From: Formicarius rufipectus
Taxonomy: Eukaryota; Chordata; Aves; Passeriformes; Formicariidae
Direction: 5' to 3'
Length of the DNA stretch: 64,000 bases
Assembly: GCA_013399695.1 (NCBI GenBank)
Contig: VXAU01002492.1
Coordinates: 1,127,854 to 1,191,853, forward strand
The notes beneath the pieces are model-generated. The model was not told the DNA's origin. It did no database searches and saw only the letters and a program-made list of their open reading frames with translations. The translations under genes were made by a program, and so were the position numbers. Of this stretch, positions 13,470 to 25,874 are shown one piece after another. The first letter of the stretch is position 1, and every line of letters starts with the position of its first letter.

Positions 13470-14569
13470 AGACACCTGGACTTGTGCAAAGCATTTGACA
13501 TTGTCCTGCACAACATGCTGGTCTCTGAACTGGAGAGACAGGGATTTGATGGATGGGGCACCCAGTGGGTGAGGAATTGAGTGCATAGCCACACTCAAGC
13601 CACTCCAGTCAGCAGCTCCCTGTCCCAGTGAGGAGTGTGGTGACTCAGGGGTCGTGCTGGGAGCTGTTTGACATCTCTGTCAGTGCCATGGATGGTGGGG
13701 TCAGTGCCCCCTCAGCCAGCTCACTGGTGACCCCGAGCTGTGTGCTGCAGGGACACGCTGCAGGGAAGGGATGGCATCCAGAGGCACCTGGACGGGCTGC
13801 AGGGCTGGGGCTGGGCAAGCTTCATGAATCTCAGCAGAGCCGAGTGCAGGGTCCTGCACCTGGATCAGGGCAATCCCAAGCCCAGGTGCAGGCTGAGCAG
13901 TGAACAGCTTGAGAGCAGCCCTGGTGAGGAGGACTTGGGGGTGCTGGGGGCTGAGAGGGTGGGCATGCTCTGGCCTGGAAATCCCCATATCCTGGGCTGA
14001 TCCCACAGCGTGGGCAGCAGGGAAGGGGGGATTCTGCCCTTCTGCCCCCTCAGGTGAGACCCCTGGAGTACTGGAGCACTGCATCCAGCTCTGGGGCAGG
14101 ACACTGACCTGCTGGAGCAAGTCCAGTGGACACCGCCAAGATGCTCTGTAGGCTGGAGACCCTCTGCTCTGGAGCCAGGCTGGAACAGCTGGGGGTGTTC
14201 TGTTTGGAGAAAAGAAGGCTCCAGAGAGACCTGAGAGTCCCTTCCAGTGCCTACAGGGGCTCCAAGAGAGCTGCAGAGGGACTTTGGACAAGGGTCTGGA
14301 TTGAAAGGACAACGGGGAATGGCCTCAGACTAACAGAGGATAGAGCTGGATTGGACATTAGGCAGAAATTCCTCCCTGCGAGGGTGGACAGGTTCTGGCA
14401 CAGGTTGTCCAAAGAAGCTGTGGCTGCCCCATCCCTGGAAGTGTCCAAACTGCCAGGCCGGAGAGGACTTGGAGCAACCTGAGCTGATGGAAGGTGTCCC
14501 TGCCCATGGCAGGGGGTTGGAACTAATTGAACTTTAAGGTCCCTTTGAATACAAACCATTCTATGATTA
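13470..14569 (+). mobile_element. CR1 LINE, 5'-truncated, + strand
   Basis: This is a chicken-repeat-1 (CR1) non-LTR retrotransposon. The 5' part (13475-13577) reads as decayed CR1 reverse transcriptase, with the recognisable segments 'LDLCKAFDIVLHN' and 'GFDGWGTQWVRN'. Further on come the thumb/C-terminal phrases 'DLGVL' and 'FCLEKRRLQRDLR'. The 3' UTR phrase 'ggtgtccctgcccatggcag' and the terminal 'accattctatgatt' tail mark the end near 14569. CR1 has no poly(A) tail and normally truncates at the 5' end, as here. The copy is full of stops and small indels and is dead. The 5' limit is uncertain and may lie as far out as about 13380. Confidence 0.93.
13475..14490 (+). pseudogene. CR1 ORF2 (reverse transcriptase, C-terminal part), broken
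   Basis: This is the remnant of the CR1 polyprotein inside the element. The family normally encodes an endonuclease and reverse transcriptase; only the C-terminal half of the reverse transcriptase is left. Frame 13740-14000 reads 'GRDGIQRHLDGLQGWG' and 'VLHLDQGNPKPR', typical of the segment after the catalytic region. The catalytic FADD-type motif expected near 13715-13735 is not preserved; that position reads 'PSASSLVTP'. Stops and frameshifts separate the recognisable blocks, including one stop just after 'QWVRN'. The minus-strand open frames over this stretch are shadows. Confidence 0.88.
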
Positions 14570-17500
14570 GGGACTACTTAAAGCAGTTTCCTTGTGTCAC
14601 TGTGTCAGGGTTACTTTATGGCTGCAAGTTTCATACCTCAATAAATACTTTCCCAAATGAGGATGTTTGGTTTTTTTAAAAGACTTTTGGTTTGTTTGGA
14701 CCTGAAAGAATTATGGCCTCGTTTTCTCTTCTCAGTGAAGAAAACAGAAACCAGCCTGAGGCACCTGAGGCTGTTCGAGTGTTTCCAAGTGTAACTACAG
14801 GTGATCTGTAGGAGTACAAGTAGTAAGTTGAAGCAGGACATGCTGTTAGTTTTACATGTGGTGCAGGACAGGGAAGCCCAATGGAAAATCTGAGAGGTTG
14901 ACAGAGAACCAGAATGTATGGGAATTGCTCATTCACTTAGTGGAAACCAGCATTGATTGACTAACTAATGATATTCTATTTAGTTTGTCCTGCTAATTAG
15001 CTCATTCACTTTTCTCAAGTTAATTAGTAAGCTGTAGCCAATATTGACAGTGTTGGTGGATTGAATTGTACATACTTTTTCTCATGCAGGACATCTGTAT
15101 TTGTCTATTCAAAAGATGGATAGAATGTGAGGGTGCTGCATAGACAAATTGAATCAGCTTTTTAGCTGGTATAAGTGGGCTGAGCACCAAGAAATAGCAG
15201 GGACATGTTTAATTATCCTGATAGGAGACCTCAGGATGCAGATTGTGGAGAAATAAGAGGCTGAAGGTAAAGACTGTCTTGAGCAAATTTCTTTTACTAA
15301 CCCATACACATGTATATCACAGTCCTGTTGAGCTGCAACCTCTCTTGAAGTATAACCCAGGGGTTGCACATGTTAAAATGAAGTGATTTTAAGAATTCAC
15401 TTGCCTTTCTGATAGATATGATTGAAATGCCAAAGATAATTAGATAGGTAAATTTTTATATGGCAGTTTGTTGATGGAGGGTTGAGGCTGCAGGCAGCTG
15501 TCAAGAGAAGGCAAGGACTGTCTTCCTTTATCTGAGAGCTCATTTTTTGTTTAGTGGCTTTCTTGAAATCTTTTTACAGTAGATACATATGAAATAAGGT
15601 ACTTTTCAGCATGTGATCTGAATAAACAGATTACACAGTTTAATCATTTTAGTTCCTGACAATGTGTATTTCAGAACTGAAAATCAAGAGAGATCAGGAA
15701 ATTTGCAGAACAGAGCAACAAACTAGCACAAGCATAAGAATAATAGTGTTTTATTTGTTAACAAGCATCTACTCCTCAAAATGTGGGTAACTTAGCCTAA
15801 GTAACTACCAGGGGGAGATTATTTGCCCTTCTTGTGCACTTTTTGTTGCAGTTGTAGCACTTTCTTTTAGTGCTTCCCCCTCATTATTTCAATGAATATA
15901 ACATCTTCCTGTAAATTGAAGCCTCACAACACAAACGCATTCAGCAGACATCCTCATCACTGCAGCCCCCTATCCATGGCTGAAGTGCACAGGGCCTTAC
16001 CTGTTGGTCTGTGCCATCGTTCAAACCCCACAGCAAAACTCCCAAAGAGTGGAAAATGCTGCAATACCAGACTGGAATCCCTTTTGGCCATTACCAAAAT
16101 CTTCTATCCCTCTTTACTTAATTTGCTTCCTCCTCTCATGCTGAAGATTACACTTAGTTGTGTCATTTTGCTTTGGGACTGTATCCTAGATTGTAGCATC
16201 TCCTTTTTTAACTAATAGCACACCATATCTGGGAAATCTAAATCTATTAGGGGTCTTTGTGCATCCTCTCTGTACTAAGGTGTCCAAAATTGTGTCTCCT
16301 AAGGAGTCAGTTGAGGGCAGTGAGATCATACCAGCTGGAAGCACAGCATGTGTCCCATCTTTTTCACTGCAGGGTCTGAGGGGGGTTCAACAGCAGGAAT
16401 TCTCTCCCTCAGTGGAACTTGCTTGGAGATTTGGTTTGGCTGCAGCAACTGAGGGAACAGCTCAGTAGGATTCACCTTCTCACTGACATCTTGCCTTAGC
16501 TGACTTGAGGACCTGGAAACCTGACCCACCCAGCTGGTCAGGCTCCCAAGGGATGTCCTGTCTCTCCTTTCCAGTGGAATCCTCAGTACTTCTGAGGCAG
16601 TGGCAATATCTGATCAGTTACACATCAGAAGAAATATTTTCTGTACATATATTTTAGAAGACAAATAATTTTCAGTCTGTCTTCATCTTTTGATGGAATC
16701 CACAGGTGACACAACAAAGAGAATGAACTTGTCAGTATATTTTTGAACATCATCCCTCTACTCATGTTTTCTTTAGTTCAGGGGCTTTATACAATCTGAA
16801 GGTCCTTGATTGTTGTTCCTACAAATTACTGCAATAAAAATAAGGCTGCACTAAGATCAAATATTAGCTTTTATTAACTTCTCCATTGCCTCTGTGTGAT
16901 TATGAGCACAGTCTTTTCAGAAATTCCTAATAAAGAATTATAAATATATAATTTGTTCATACAATTGGGATACATTGCTCTACTATTTTTGTTTTCAATT
17001 TTTCAGTGAAGAAAAAACATAGACTGCCACTAAATGTGATAATTTTCAATTCTTCACATGGGTTTATAGTTCGTATTTCTGGAACGCTAATGTTCCAAAA
17101 CCTTCTCACTCTACACTTTAATCCATAATGCATAGCTCTCACTATCTTTTAATCATCTGTCTTGTCTAAATGTTGCCATATCCCTGGATATGACATCATA
17201 CATGAATGTTTAAAAAAGCTGATGCCAGGCTGCCCTCTAGACACAGAAACTTGCTCAGTGACTATGTGTGAAGTGAGTGCTTGGAGAGAAACAGCTGCAG
17301 GAACGAGGAGGGGGTGTTGTGGAGTTCTCTTCACCCCATCACTTCTTTCCAGGGAGTGAATCTGGCTGGAAATGAATCTGAGACTTTCAAATCACAGCTC
17401 TGTGAGCTTCAAAATCTGCCTATCTGTGCTGTAGCACCAACACCAAATTTTTCCATCCTGCTGCTGCTTTTAAGTTTACAGAGTGTTGAACAGCAATTTA

Positions 17501-18456
17501 TTTATTTCCAAGGAACCATAAAAGTAAGAATTCATACATGAGCCTGAAGGAATGAAATCAGGGCTACTCTTAACACAAAACTCTTTAAGGTTTGAGAGAA
17601 GAGGCTAACTTCTTGGAATCATGTTACAGTACTTGATAACCACTTATGGATTTGCTTTAACATTGTATAGAGTGGCATTAAACACAGTATCTAGGAAATA
17701 CATGATCGTTCATTAACACTGTGAAAGCCTATTACAGGGAGATTCTGTGATTTAACTGAGTTGTACTGCTTTCATTCCTGACAGTTTTTGTATGGCAAAC
17801 ATCTTGCTATATGTAGAAATTATCTGTTCTTTGGTAGGGAAGAAAGGATGATCTGTTCAGTGCCACATCAGGCTTGTTTCAGGGGAGACATACTTGAATC
17901 CTGACTGTCTGAGACACCCTCTGTGACCTTTCCTGAGCCATCTAATCTTTGTCACCTCAGTTGTCTTCAAAATAATGAAAATATTACCTCTTTATGCCTC
18001 GGGAGCTTCTCTCAGTGCTGTGATACTTTATCAGGAGCACAAAGGAGCTCTTACAACACATTTATTTGTCCCGCCGCATATGGCTGAGTCAGCATTTTAG
18101 GGCAATAATAAAACTTCCCACGGCACCCACTGTCTCCACGGGGGTTTTTACAGATATTGCATGATTTATGAAGGGGTAAGCTACCACCCTGCATCCAGCA
18201 CAAGGCCTGGCTGCCAAGGCACAGAGAAGATTGTCTAGCAGGAGCAGCTGGCTGCTTGGCAGATGCATCACCGGAGCAGCTTTGAAGCTGCCCATGGGTC
18301 TGTCACATGCTTTTGCTACCAGGAGACTGCCTTGGCTTCTCTGTCCTTTATTGATGCCATTTTCTATTCAGCATTCTTTGGTTCTTTGGAATGTTTTATG
18401 TTGTGCATAAGCTCTGAGTTTGTCAACGGGGATTCCAAAGTATCATTTTCATGTGG

Positions 18457-18484
18457 AAAATAAATAAATAAATAAATGAATAAA
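18457..18484. repeat. (AAAT)n microsatellite
   Basis: About six tandem AAAT units with one variant (AATG), followed by a second A-rich run to about 18499. This is simple repeat DNA and is likely polymorphic. Confidence 0.9.
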
Positions 18485-21400
18485 GTAAAAAAAAATACTT
18501 CAAGTTTAAAAAAGTGGCAGAAGTGGTGGAAATGGTGGTGGAAGATGAATTGCACGAAGCAAAATATTCAGAAAATATAAATTCAATTTGAAAAATAATT
18601 GCTAATCTGTCATCTGGGGTTATGTTTTATAAATAGGAAACAAATAAAAAAGCTCAATCATGTCTGGTACTCTACTGGAAAGCAGGTCCCTGCACAGATC
18701 TCAAAATGATTTCTAGAAAATTTAAGAGCACTTTAAAAATGAGGCTACTTTGATTTTACAGGGTGAGTGTATTTCTACAACTAGTTTTATTGATTATAAA
18801 TAATTAAATAAACAAATACGCTATTCCACTTTCCATTCAAACAAAAAGAAAGCAAAACAAGCAATCTCTGCATGTTTAAGCCCAACAAAGGCTTTCTACT
18901 TCCATACTGATTTTTTTTAAGCAGTTCATACCTGATTCATCAAAAATTACTTAGAAATGCATCATACACTATTTACACCACAGTTTCAAATAGTTCTGGA
19001 CAAAAAAGTGCCAAATATTTCCTTTTAGTAAAAGCCTCTCATTAAAGACATTGTCCTGTAAAGGTTTCAGGACAAATTTATTTTCCTAATAAACACAAAT
19101 GTGTTGTTTATGCACTTTAATTTCTGTTTTGAATTTTCATCTGTCAGTTCTTTGTTCTAAATACAAATTCAACTTAAAAATGTCATTTTTTTTTTCATTC
19201 CCAAAGTGAAGAAAAATAGGAGTTTTTTATGTGAGCTCAGAAATGTAGTGGCTGTGAAAGTGCACTGGTTGAGAGCACAGGTACTTTCATCGGGTGCCTG
19301 GTTTTTAATTATTCGAAAGAGTTAATACCACATTTTTCCATCCAGGTTCCATTGGCTTAATTTCAAGGTATATGCTCATCTGATAGTGGGCACTGTTGGT
19401 GAAACAAAGAAAGATTGTGCCATCAGTGTCTGATCCCTCTTGTTTTAACTGTGATTAATCCTGCCTGTCCATATATTAGCCCAAGAGCCCATTTGCAAAC
19501 TGCTTTGGCCCCCTTCAGTAGATTCCCAGCATTACCATCTGGGTGTTCCAGAAATTCACATTTTGCTCTGTGTAATAGGGTTAAGCTGCAAAATTGGGTA
19601 AAGGTTTCAAGGTGGGATTTTGCTGAATGCTCTTTCTGGAACTGAGGGAGGAACTGGGAAATCACATGGTCAAATGGCATTTCTGTGCAGGAAAGAGCAC
19701 CAGGAGGGAGAGAGCAGGAGGGTTCATGAGCAGTGACATTGCTGAGAGCAAAGGCATTATAAACTGCGCCTGAATTAGGCCAAAGTAGAACTCACCTGCC
19801 TTTGCTGGTGTGTCACTGGCCCTTCCTCTGCCACCTCAGCCACCCAAATGGCTATGTTATAAAAGAATATAAAAGGAATGTGTTGGGTGAGACTGGGCTG
19901 TAGGAGGGGCAGCTCCCTCTGGAAAGGGGCAGATGGAAAAGAGGAGTATCATTTCCCTGTGGCCATCAAGTGCTGGATCAAGGATGGGCTTTTTTCTCTG
20001 CAATATAAATGACAATTTCCCTCTGTTTTGTTTTTTTTTCCTGGGTTTGGGTAGCAGCAGGCTTTAGATCACCCAAGGTCAAAAGACAGTGGAAGGGAAA
20101 ATTTAGGAGTCTGCTCTTCTAATTCTTTTCTCACAGACAAGAATAGATGATGAGACAAAGCACTGCCTGTGTCAGGCCCAGATAAGAGAATCTCATCCCT
20201 CATTCCCCACAAGAAGGAAAATCGTGGCATGTACATTTTTAACCCAAATTCCCACCATATATTTTTCCTGGGTTTTGTGAGCGTTGGTTGTTGTATTTGT
20301 TTTTCTTCTGGCTTGTAAAATGGCTTAACAGCGGAAGTTGGAAGATGGGATTTCCCAATTTTCATCTCCTTTCTATTCATCTTTGTTTCCTTGGAGATGT
20401 TCCAGAAATGAAATATTAAACTGTCCTGGTGTGCTAAGCTCAGATGGAGCTCCTTCCTCAGGCACAGGTCCCCTTGGAGGGGCTCATGGAGAGGTTTCTC
20501 TGCCACTGACAGCTGGAAATTACCATGTTTCAGAAGTACTTACAATTCCCACGTTCAGCATTGGGGAGAAGATCCCGCATTAAGGGAAGAAGAGAAAGTC
20601 TTACACAGACAGATGAGTGACATGCAATGTATTTTCACTTCAGCTCGTTTTTGCTGCTCTTGTTTTTTAATCTGCTGATCTGGAATCTCAATCTCTGCTA
20701 ATCCTTAAAATAAAAATGACTGAAGTTTTTATTTGAAATGATACACAGGAAAGCCTGTTATCTTTTATTTAATCCATCTCTTTTTACAGCTACCTTGCCC
20801 CTTCAGAATCCATCCAAACCATGTATTTTAAGTAGTATCAAAAGGAATTAGTCATACCAACACTGAAGTTGTGACCAGCAGGCAATGATTCTTGTTATGT
20901 TTCAGTTTACATCGTCCTTTTTAAGTTCATGGCAAAAGGGTATTGGCTTAATTACCTGTGATATTACTGAGTAGAGGGGAAAGTTCTCAGTTTGAACTTG
21001 TTAATAAAAAGTAAATGTGGTTATTGCAAACCACTTCATTGCCTTTTTCCTTCTGGCTGACATTTATAAATTGCCTTCACAGGAGTCTGGGTTGGTTCAT
21101 TGTGTACAGATAACAGAATAACCTTATATATGAACTACAAGTAAAAACACTGTCACTGATGTTCTCCTTATGATTTTGTGCCAAGTGTATGTACAAATAC
21201 ACAAGGGCTGCTAACACAAAGATGGCCTAATGGATATCTTGCTTTATATTCCCTTTGGAATTTGAAAGGGATTCTGAAATATCACAACTTGTACAAGTCA
21301 TACGTGTTGTTGTTTGGCATTTGTGCTGCAAATATTGCCTTTGCTTTCACACCTAATTGATGTCACTGAGACTGCACCAATGTTCAGGAGGTATGGGAGG

Positions 21401-22140
21401 ATCTGAGTTGTGTTTTTAGCCCATGTTTAATTTTCCAGTAAATATGGCTCCACATTCCTAGGGCACAGTAAATCCTCAGCAGAAGAAAGTAGACCAGGTA
21501 CACAAAATGGTGAAAATATTCTCCAAGTTATATATCATTAAACCTTTTCAGAGATCAGTATGTCTGCTGTAATTGTATATTGTCTCACAAGAGGTTCTAC
21601 CACAGAAGAGCTCAGATTTTATGTTCAGCATCATAAATTTCTTGCTAAGCCTTAGGCTGAAATCTTTCTTACAGAAGTGTAATTTCTGTTGTAGATGAAC
21701 ACTGGGACACTGTAAAGCACCGGGTTTGTAATGAACCTGCTTGCCTTGAAAACAAATAAACACAGTTTTAAGAGCTTTCTCTGTAAATTTGTAAGGCAGA
21801 CTCTCCTCTGCTCGTGACTCTTCCTATTTAGGAGTTCTTTCCTTCAGCAGAAAGAAAAGAAAATATGAAGCAACGACTCTTTGTTATTGCACCTATTTCA
21901 TGTTGTTTCTTTGGTTTTTTCTTTCCCATATGCCCTGGTAATGTTTGCAATATAGTGGAGTAATCATTGCATGGTATACTTTACCACTGATGGATAGACC
22001 ACGGGCATGTTTTAGTGGTGAAAATAGACACCTTAGTATCTGCTGCACTTAGGAGACCTTCTTAGCTTACCTGTACATTCCTTTGATGGCAGATAGGCTG
22101 AAAATTGCTGGTCTGGAAACACCAGAAGTGAAGTTTTGGC

Positions 22141-22176
22141 TATTTTTTTTTTATTTTTTTATTTTTTTTTATTTAA
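22141..22176. repeat. T-rich (T)nA simple repeat
   Basis: Runs of 7-10 T are separated by single A residues, four runs in 36 bases. This is low-complexity sequence. Confidence 0.9.
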
Positions 22177-24223
22177 AGAAAAAGGGTATTGTTGCCTCTT
22201 TTGTTGAAGCTCTTACAGATTTCCACTCTTTCTGGCCAAGGATGTGAATCCTAGCACCAATCTAAATTTGATTTAGGCTGTGAATTTTGAGATTTTAATT
22301 AGACGAGATGGTTGTAAACTGGTGATTTTTCCTCCAATGGAAAGTGGTGCTTAAATGAAACCATTAAAGCACTTCTAACTCCATTGTACCAGGGAAAGCT
22401 TTCCAGGCAGAGCACATTGTGTTTAGTATCACTTTAGAATTCTATAAATCTTTGATCAGCTTTTATTTAATCTTTGTCTAAATTGGAAGATAGCGATGGT
22501 CCCTTAAGATTTTGTGAGGAATTGAATGAAATTTAATAAGGTGCCTGACAGTTATTTGATCGTGATCCGTAGCACTTTCATTTTACAGACTGAAGCAATA
22601 GTGACCTCAAAAGGGCTGTCGTTCAGACCTGGTGGAGGGTGGGGAAAGAAAATATTTTATTCTGCTTTGTTCCAGTTCTTTTTACTTGATAAGCCCTTAA
22701 TAAAAGTCAGAATAAAGTCCTTGCCAGTTCTTAGTCTGATTCTCTATTAAGAGATAGCAGATTCATTTCTGGAACATTTCAGAGCAGGAAACGCAAAACA
22801 AGACAACACCTAAATGGCTTCCCCTTGACAGCCTTGACAGGCTGTATAAACCTGGAGTAGAAGAGAGCTAAGAGATGAGAAGACATGGGCTGTTTCTCAG
22901 GGGAGCACCTGAATTTTGCAGGTCCCCAGAAGAGCCTGTGGGTTACCCTGGGCTGCAGCAGGTCCTCCTGCTCACTCAGGCAGAAGCCGTGTGTTTTGAA
23001 ATGATATGTCCCATTATTTCAGCTTGATGCACAGCACAAATAGCTGAGAGAACAAACCCAAGCTCTTGCAAAGTTTTCACTTTTGTCTCTTGGAGCTGCC
23101 TCTCTCACAGGCTCATGTAGATGCCATCGCCATTATTAAAGCACAATTGCATTAGTGATGAGCTGCTTCCCTCAATTAGTTTTGACACAAGGTAATTTTA
23201 TGGCTCTAAGTATACTTATCTTTGACTCCTGATGGATTTTCCTGTGTCCTTGTTTACTACCTAAACCACCTTTTCTTCTCTTTTCCCATTTGTATAACGC
23301 ACTGTTTGTTGTTTCAATTTTAATCACAATTATGTATTATTGTTTATTATTTGAATTACACTAATAGCTGAGTGTCAAGGCCCCAGGGCATTACTCATGG
23401 TAAAATATATTAAGGATCTTTTAAAATCATTCACAGATACTGCTGCTATGTCGCTGTGCTTACAAAAGTTTGGTTCAGTAACAGTGAACAGTTTCTTTCC
23501 TATTTGCAAGTGAAGTAATGAGAGAAAGAGCAAGAAGAATGAAAAGCAAGTGGATAGAGTTGGTTTTAAGCAGAGATTTAATTAGAATCAGTGACTGAGC
23601 ACTTGATATTACACTGGCTTTAAACAGATGAACTCGACTGAATATCACGAACATGTGTAAGGATCTTCATGAGGCACAACTACTGTAGGAACATAAAAAC
23701 TGCCATCTGGCCCAAATTTTAGCTACTCCAGTACCAGTAGTTGCTCTGGAAGCATGACAGACAGATAACCTGCCCTGCAGAATCCCCACACTAGTCTCTA
23801 ACTGTAGTTAACTTAAATTTTTGAGGGATAATATCCTTTACAAAACATGCTTAGGATCTGATTCTGGCATACTGCACAAAGAAGATGCTTTCAGAAAATA
23901 TTTGGACAGGTTGTTTACATCTATTTTCCTATATTTGTCTGTATCTTATGCTGCTTTTTGGAAAGTGTGGAAGACAGAAAGACACAGTATCAGTATTCAA
24001 GGCTGGAATTCCTTTCATTCTGGATGCAATTCTGGCCATAATCTCCCCGTTTAGTGAAGTGTTTCTCTTGCTGTTAACTTTAATAACGTGATCAGACCTA
24101 TTCAGCTCAGTTTGACCTCTCCTATGGTTAGGACAGGTTATTCTACTCTACTTAAGCCTCTGGATCTTTGGAAATCTAGAGCTTGGGAACTAAGAGTAGG
24201 AAATAGTAACATAATAGAAAATA

Positions 24224-24830
24224 GATTCATAGAATCACAGAATCATTTAAGGTGGAAAACACCTTTAAGATGATCTAGTCCAATGTCCAACCCACCACCA
24301 CCATGTTCACCATCAAACCACATCCTCAAGTACTGTATCCACATGGGGGCTTTTCATCATTTCCAGGGATGGTGACTCCACCTTGTCCAGTGCTTTACAA
24401 CCCTTTCCATTATGAAATTTTTCCTAATATCTAACTTAAATTTCCCCTGGCAGATACAGAAGGAGCCTTAAGTGTTCATCTGGTGCACTGCCTCCATCCC
24501 CCTTTAGAATGAGCTCTGTCTAAATAATTCCTGGTCATAGTTCATCTAATCTGTTTTTTCCAGTGCTGGAGGCTGCCCTTGTGTTACCAACCCTTTTGTG
24601 GAAGAGGCATTGTCCTCCCATCTCTTATTGCCATTTGAGCCCATTGTTTACTGTCCTATTCCAAGTGCATTTGGAGAACAACTGTCCCTTTTTTCTCATT
24701 CAATGTTTCTTCATGTGTTTGAAGACAATAATTGTATCACTGTCTTTCAATGTTCTTCTCTAGACTTGACTTTTCTTTCAGCTTTTTCACAAGGTTATGC
24801 TTTCTAGATCTCTGAGAAGATTCTGGCAAT
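24224..24830 (-). mobile_element. CR1 LINE 3' fragment, - strand
   Basis: Read on the minus strand this is the 3' end of a CR1 element. On the + strand it starts with the reversed terminal repeat 'gattcatagaatcacagaat', then 'ttaaggtggaaaacacc' and 'gatgatctagtccaa', followed by 'ccagggatggtgactccacc' and 'atttttcctaatatctaac', all standard landmarks of the avian CR1 3' region. Similarity fades after about 24480, but phrases near 24710-24810 ('catgtgtttgaagacaataa', 'ttatgctttctagatct') still match the older CR1 consensus. No intact reading frame remains. The inner boundary is approximate. Confidence 0.92.
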
Positions 24831-25173
24831 GTTTTCTCAAGTTGCCTTTGAAAGTAGTGTTTAAGCAGCTTCACATTTGCCTTTTGTTTTGTCTGCTTCA
24901 GTGTAATGACATTAAAGTATTAATTGTGCTACTAGTGGAGCCGAAGTGATACCTAAATATCTACCTAGTTCAACTGGGCAAGTGCAATACAAAGATCACA
25001 GCCAGGTGACAATATCTGTAAACTAACTGTGCCCAGTTGTGTATATTTGTGTTGCAATGCAAACAAATTATAAATGAAAAAATGCATAAATCCTGCCCTT
25101 CAGCAATCAGTGAAGAAAACTTTAACAGAGGCAGCACTGTGGTGCTGCCCAACCCACTGCAGGTGCTCATGGC

Positions 25174-25178
25174 CAAGA
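25174..25178. repeat. Target-site duplication, left copy (LTR 1)
   Basis: CAAGA directly precedes the TGTCCTGG start of LTR copy 1. The matching right copy is CAAGG at 25870-25874, with one mismatch. A 5-bp duplication fits an endogenous retrovirus insertion. Confidence 0.6.
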
Positions 25179-25869
25179 TGTCCTGGTTGTAGTAGCCAGG
25201 CCCAGTCTGTCACTGTGTGGGTGTGCATACTAAACCCTCTGTGTCATTGTCTCCTGAACTGCTCACCATGGACCATTGGCAGCAGCTGCCCAGGGCACAC
25301 CCCACCCCTCAGGGCACAGTGGGTGTTTGGGTACTTCTGGGAGATAAGGAACTTTTCCTGCCTCCACACCCACCTGAGGGGTCATGTCTGCTCAGGGGCC
25401 ATCAGGGATGCCAAAAATATGCCAGGATTGACCTCACAGAGTAAATCACCCCTTGGGAAACTCTCCACCCTGGGGGAGGGACTGGGCATTCCCATCTGAG
25501 CCCAAGGAGAGATAAACTTGGGGTTTTAGGGCAGGGACCTCTTGTCAGATCCAGAAAAGGAGCATAGACTCAACAGAACTGTGACTGTCACTCTTGACTG
25601 AACTGCAACCATCATCCTCACTAGCCGTTTTTTTCTTTCTCTTTACTCTGAGCTCAGGTGCCCACGTGGTGCTCAGCACAGGGGTTGGTGAGCTCCATCC
25701 TACTTGTGCCCCACTGGGCTGGGCTGCACAGCTGGTTTTGTGGATCAAACGGCTTTCCTTCTGTATCAGTGTATTTCTTGTGATCTTTTTATTAAATTGT
25801 TATTCTGACTTGTTATCCCCTTCCAAACTGGATTCATTTCTCCTGCCAGTTTAACTCTAAACCAGCCCA
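25179..25869 (+). mobile_element. Solo LTR of an endogenous retrovirus, copy 1
   Basis: This 691-bp element starts TGTCCTGGTT and ends AAACCAGCCCA, with imperfect terminal inverted repeats of the TG...CA type. It is closely similar along its length to a second copy at 46900-47646, and this comparison fixes its limits. Near its 3' part (25788-25805) it has 'ttattaaattgttattctgac', which includes an ATTAAA polyadenylation-type signal and gives the + orientation. No gag, pol or env sequence adjoins it, so it is a solo LTR left by recombination. The 5-bp flanking near-duplication (CAAGA/CAAGG) points to a class III (ERVL-like) integrase, though class cannot be settled from an LTR alone. Open frames inside it are chance. 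Confidence 0.88.
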
Positions 25870-25874
25870 CAAGG
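25870..25874. repeat. Target-site duplication, right copy (LTR 1)
   Basis: CAAGG directly follows the CCCA end of LTR copy 1 and matches CAAGA on the left at four of five bases. Confidence 0.6.

Larger units (their letters stand above)
14570..24220. other. Unique AT-rich DNA, no gene seen
   Basis: This is almost 10 kb without a recognisable gene. It contains an (AAAT)n microsatellite near 18457-18484, a T-rich tract at 22141-22176 and scattered T runs near 19190 and 20027. Some AT-rich parts (about 22240-22480 and 23100-23400) have homeodomain-like TAAT/ATTA motifs, but that is expected by chance at this base composition. Open frames up to 145 residues (20069-20506, minus) show no family signature. 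Confidence 0.55.

Noticed and set aside
13701..14312. 203-residue minus-strand frame
   Set aside because: It is the antisense of the CR1 element, whose coding sense is the + strand.
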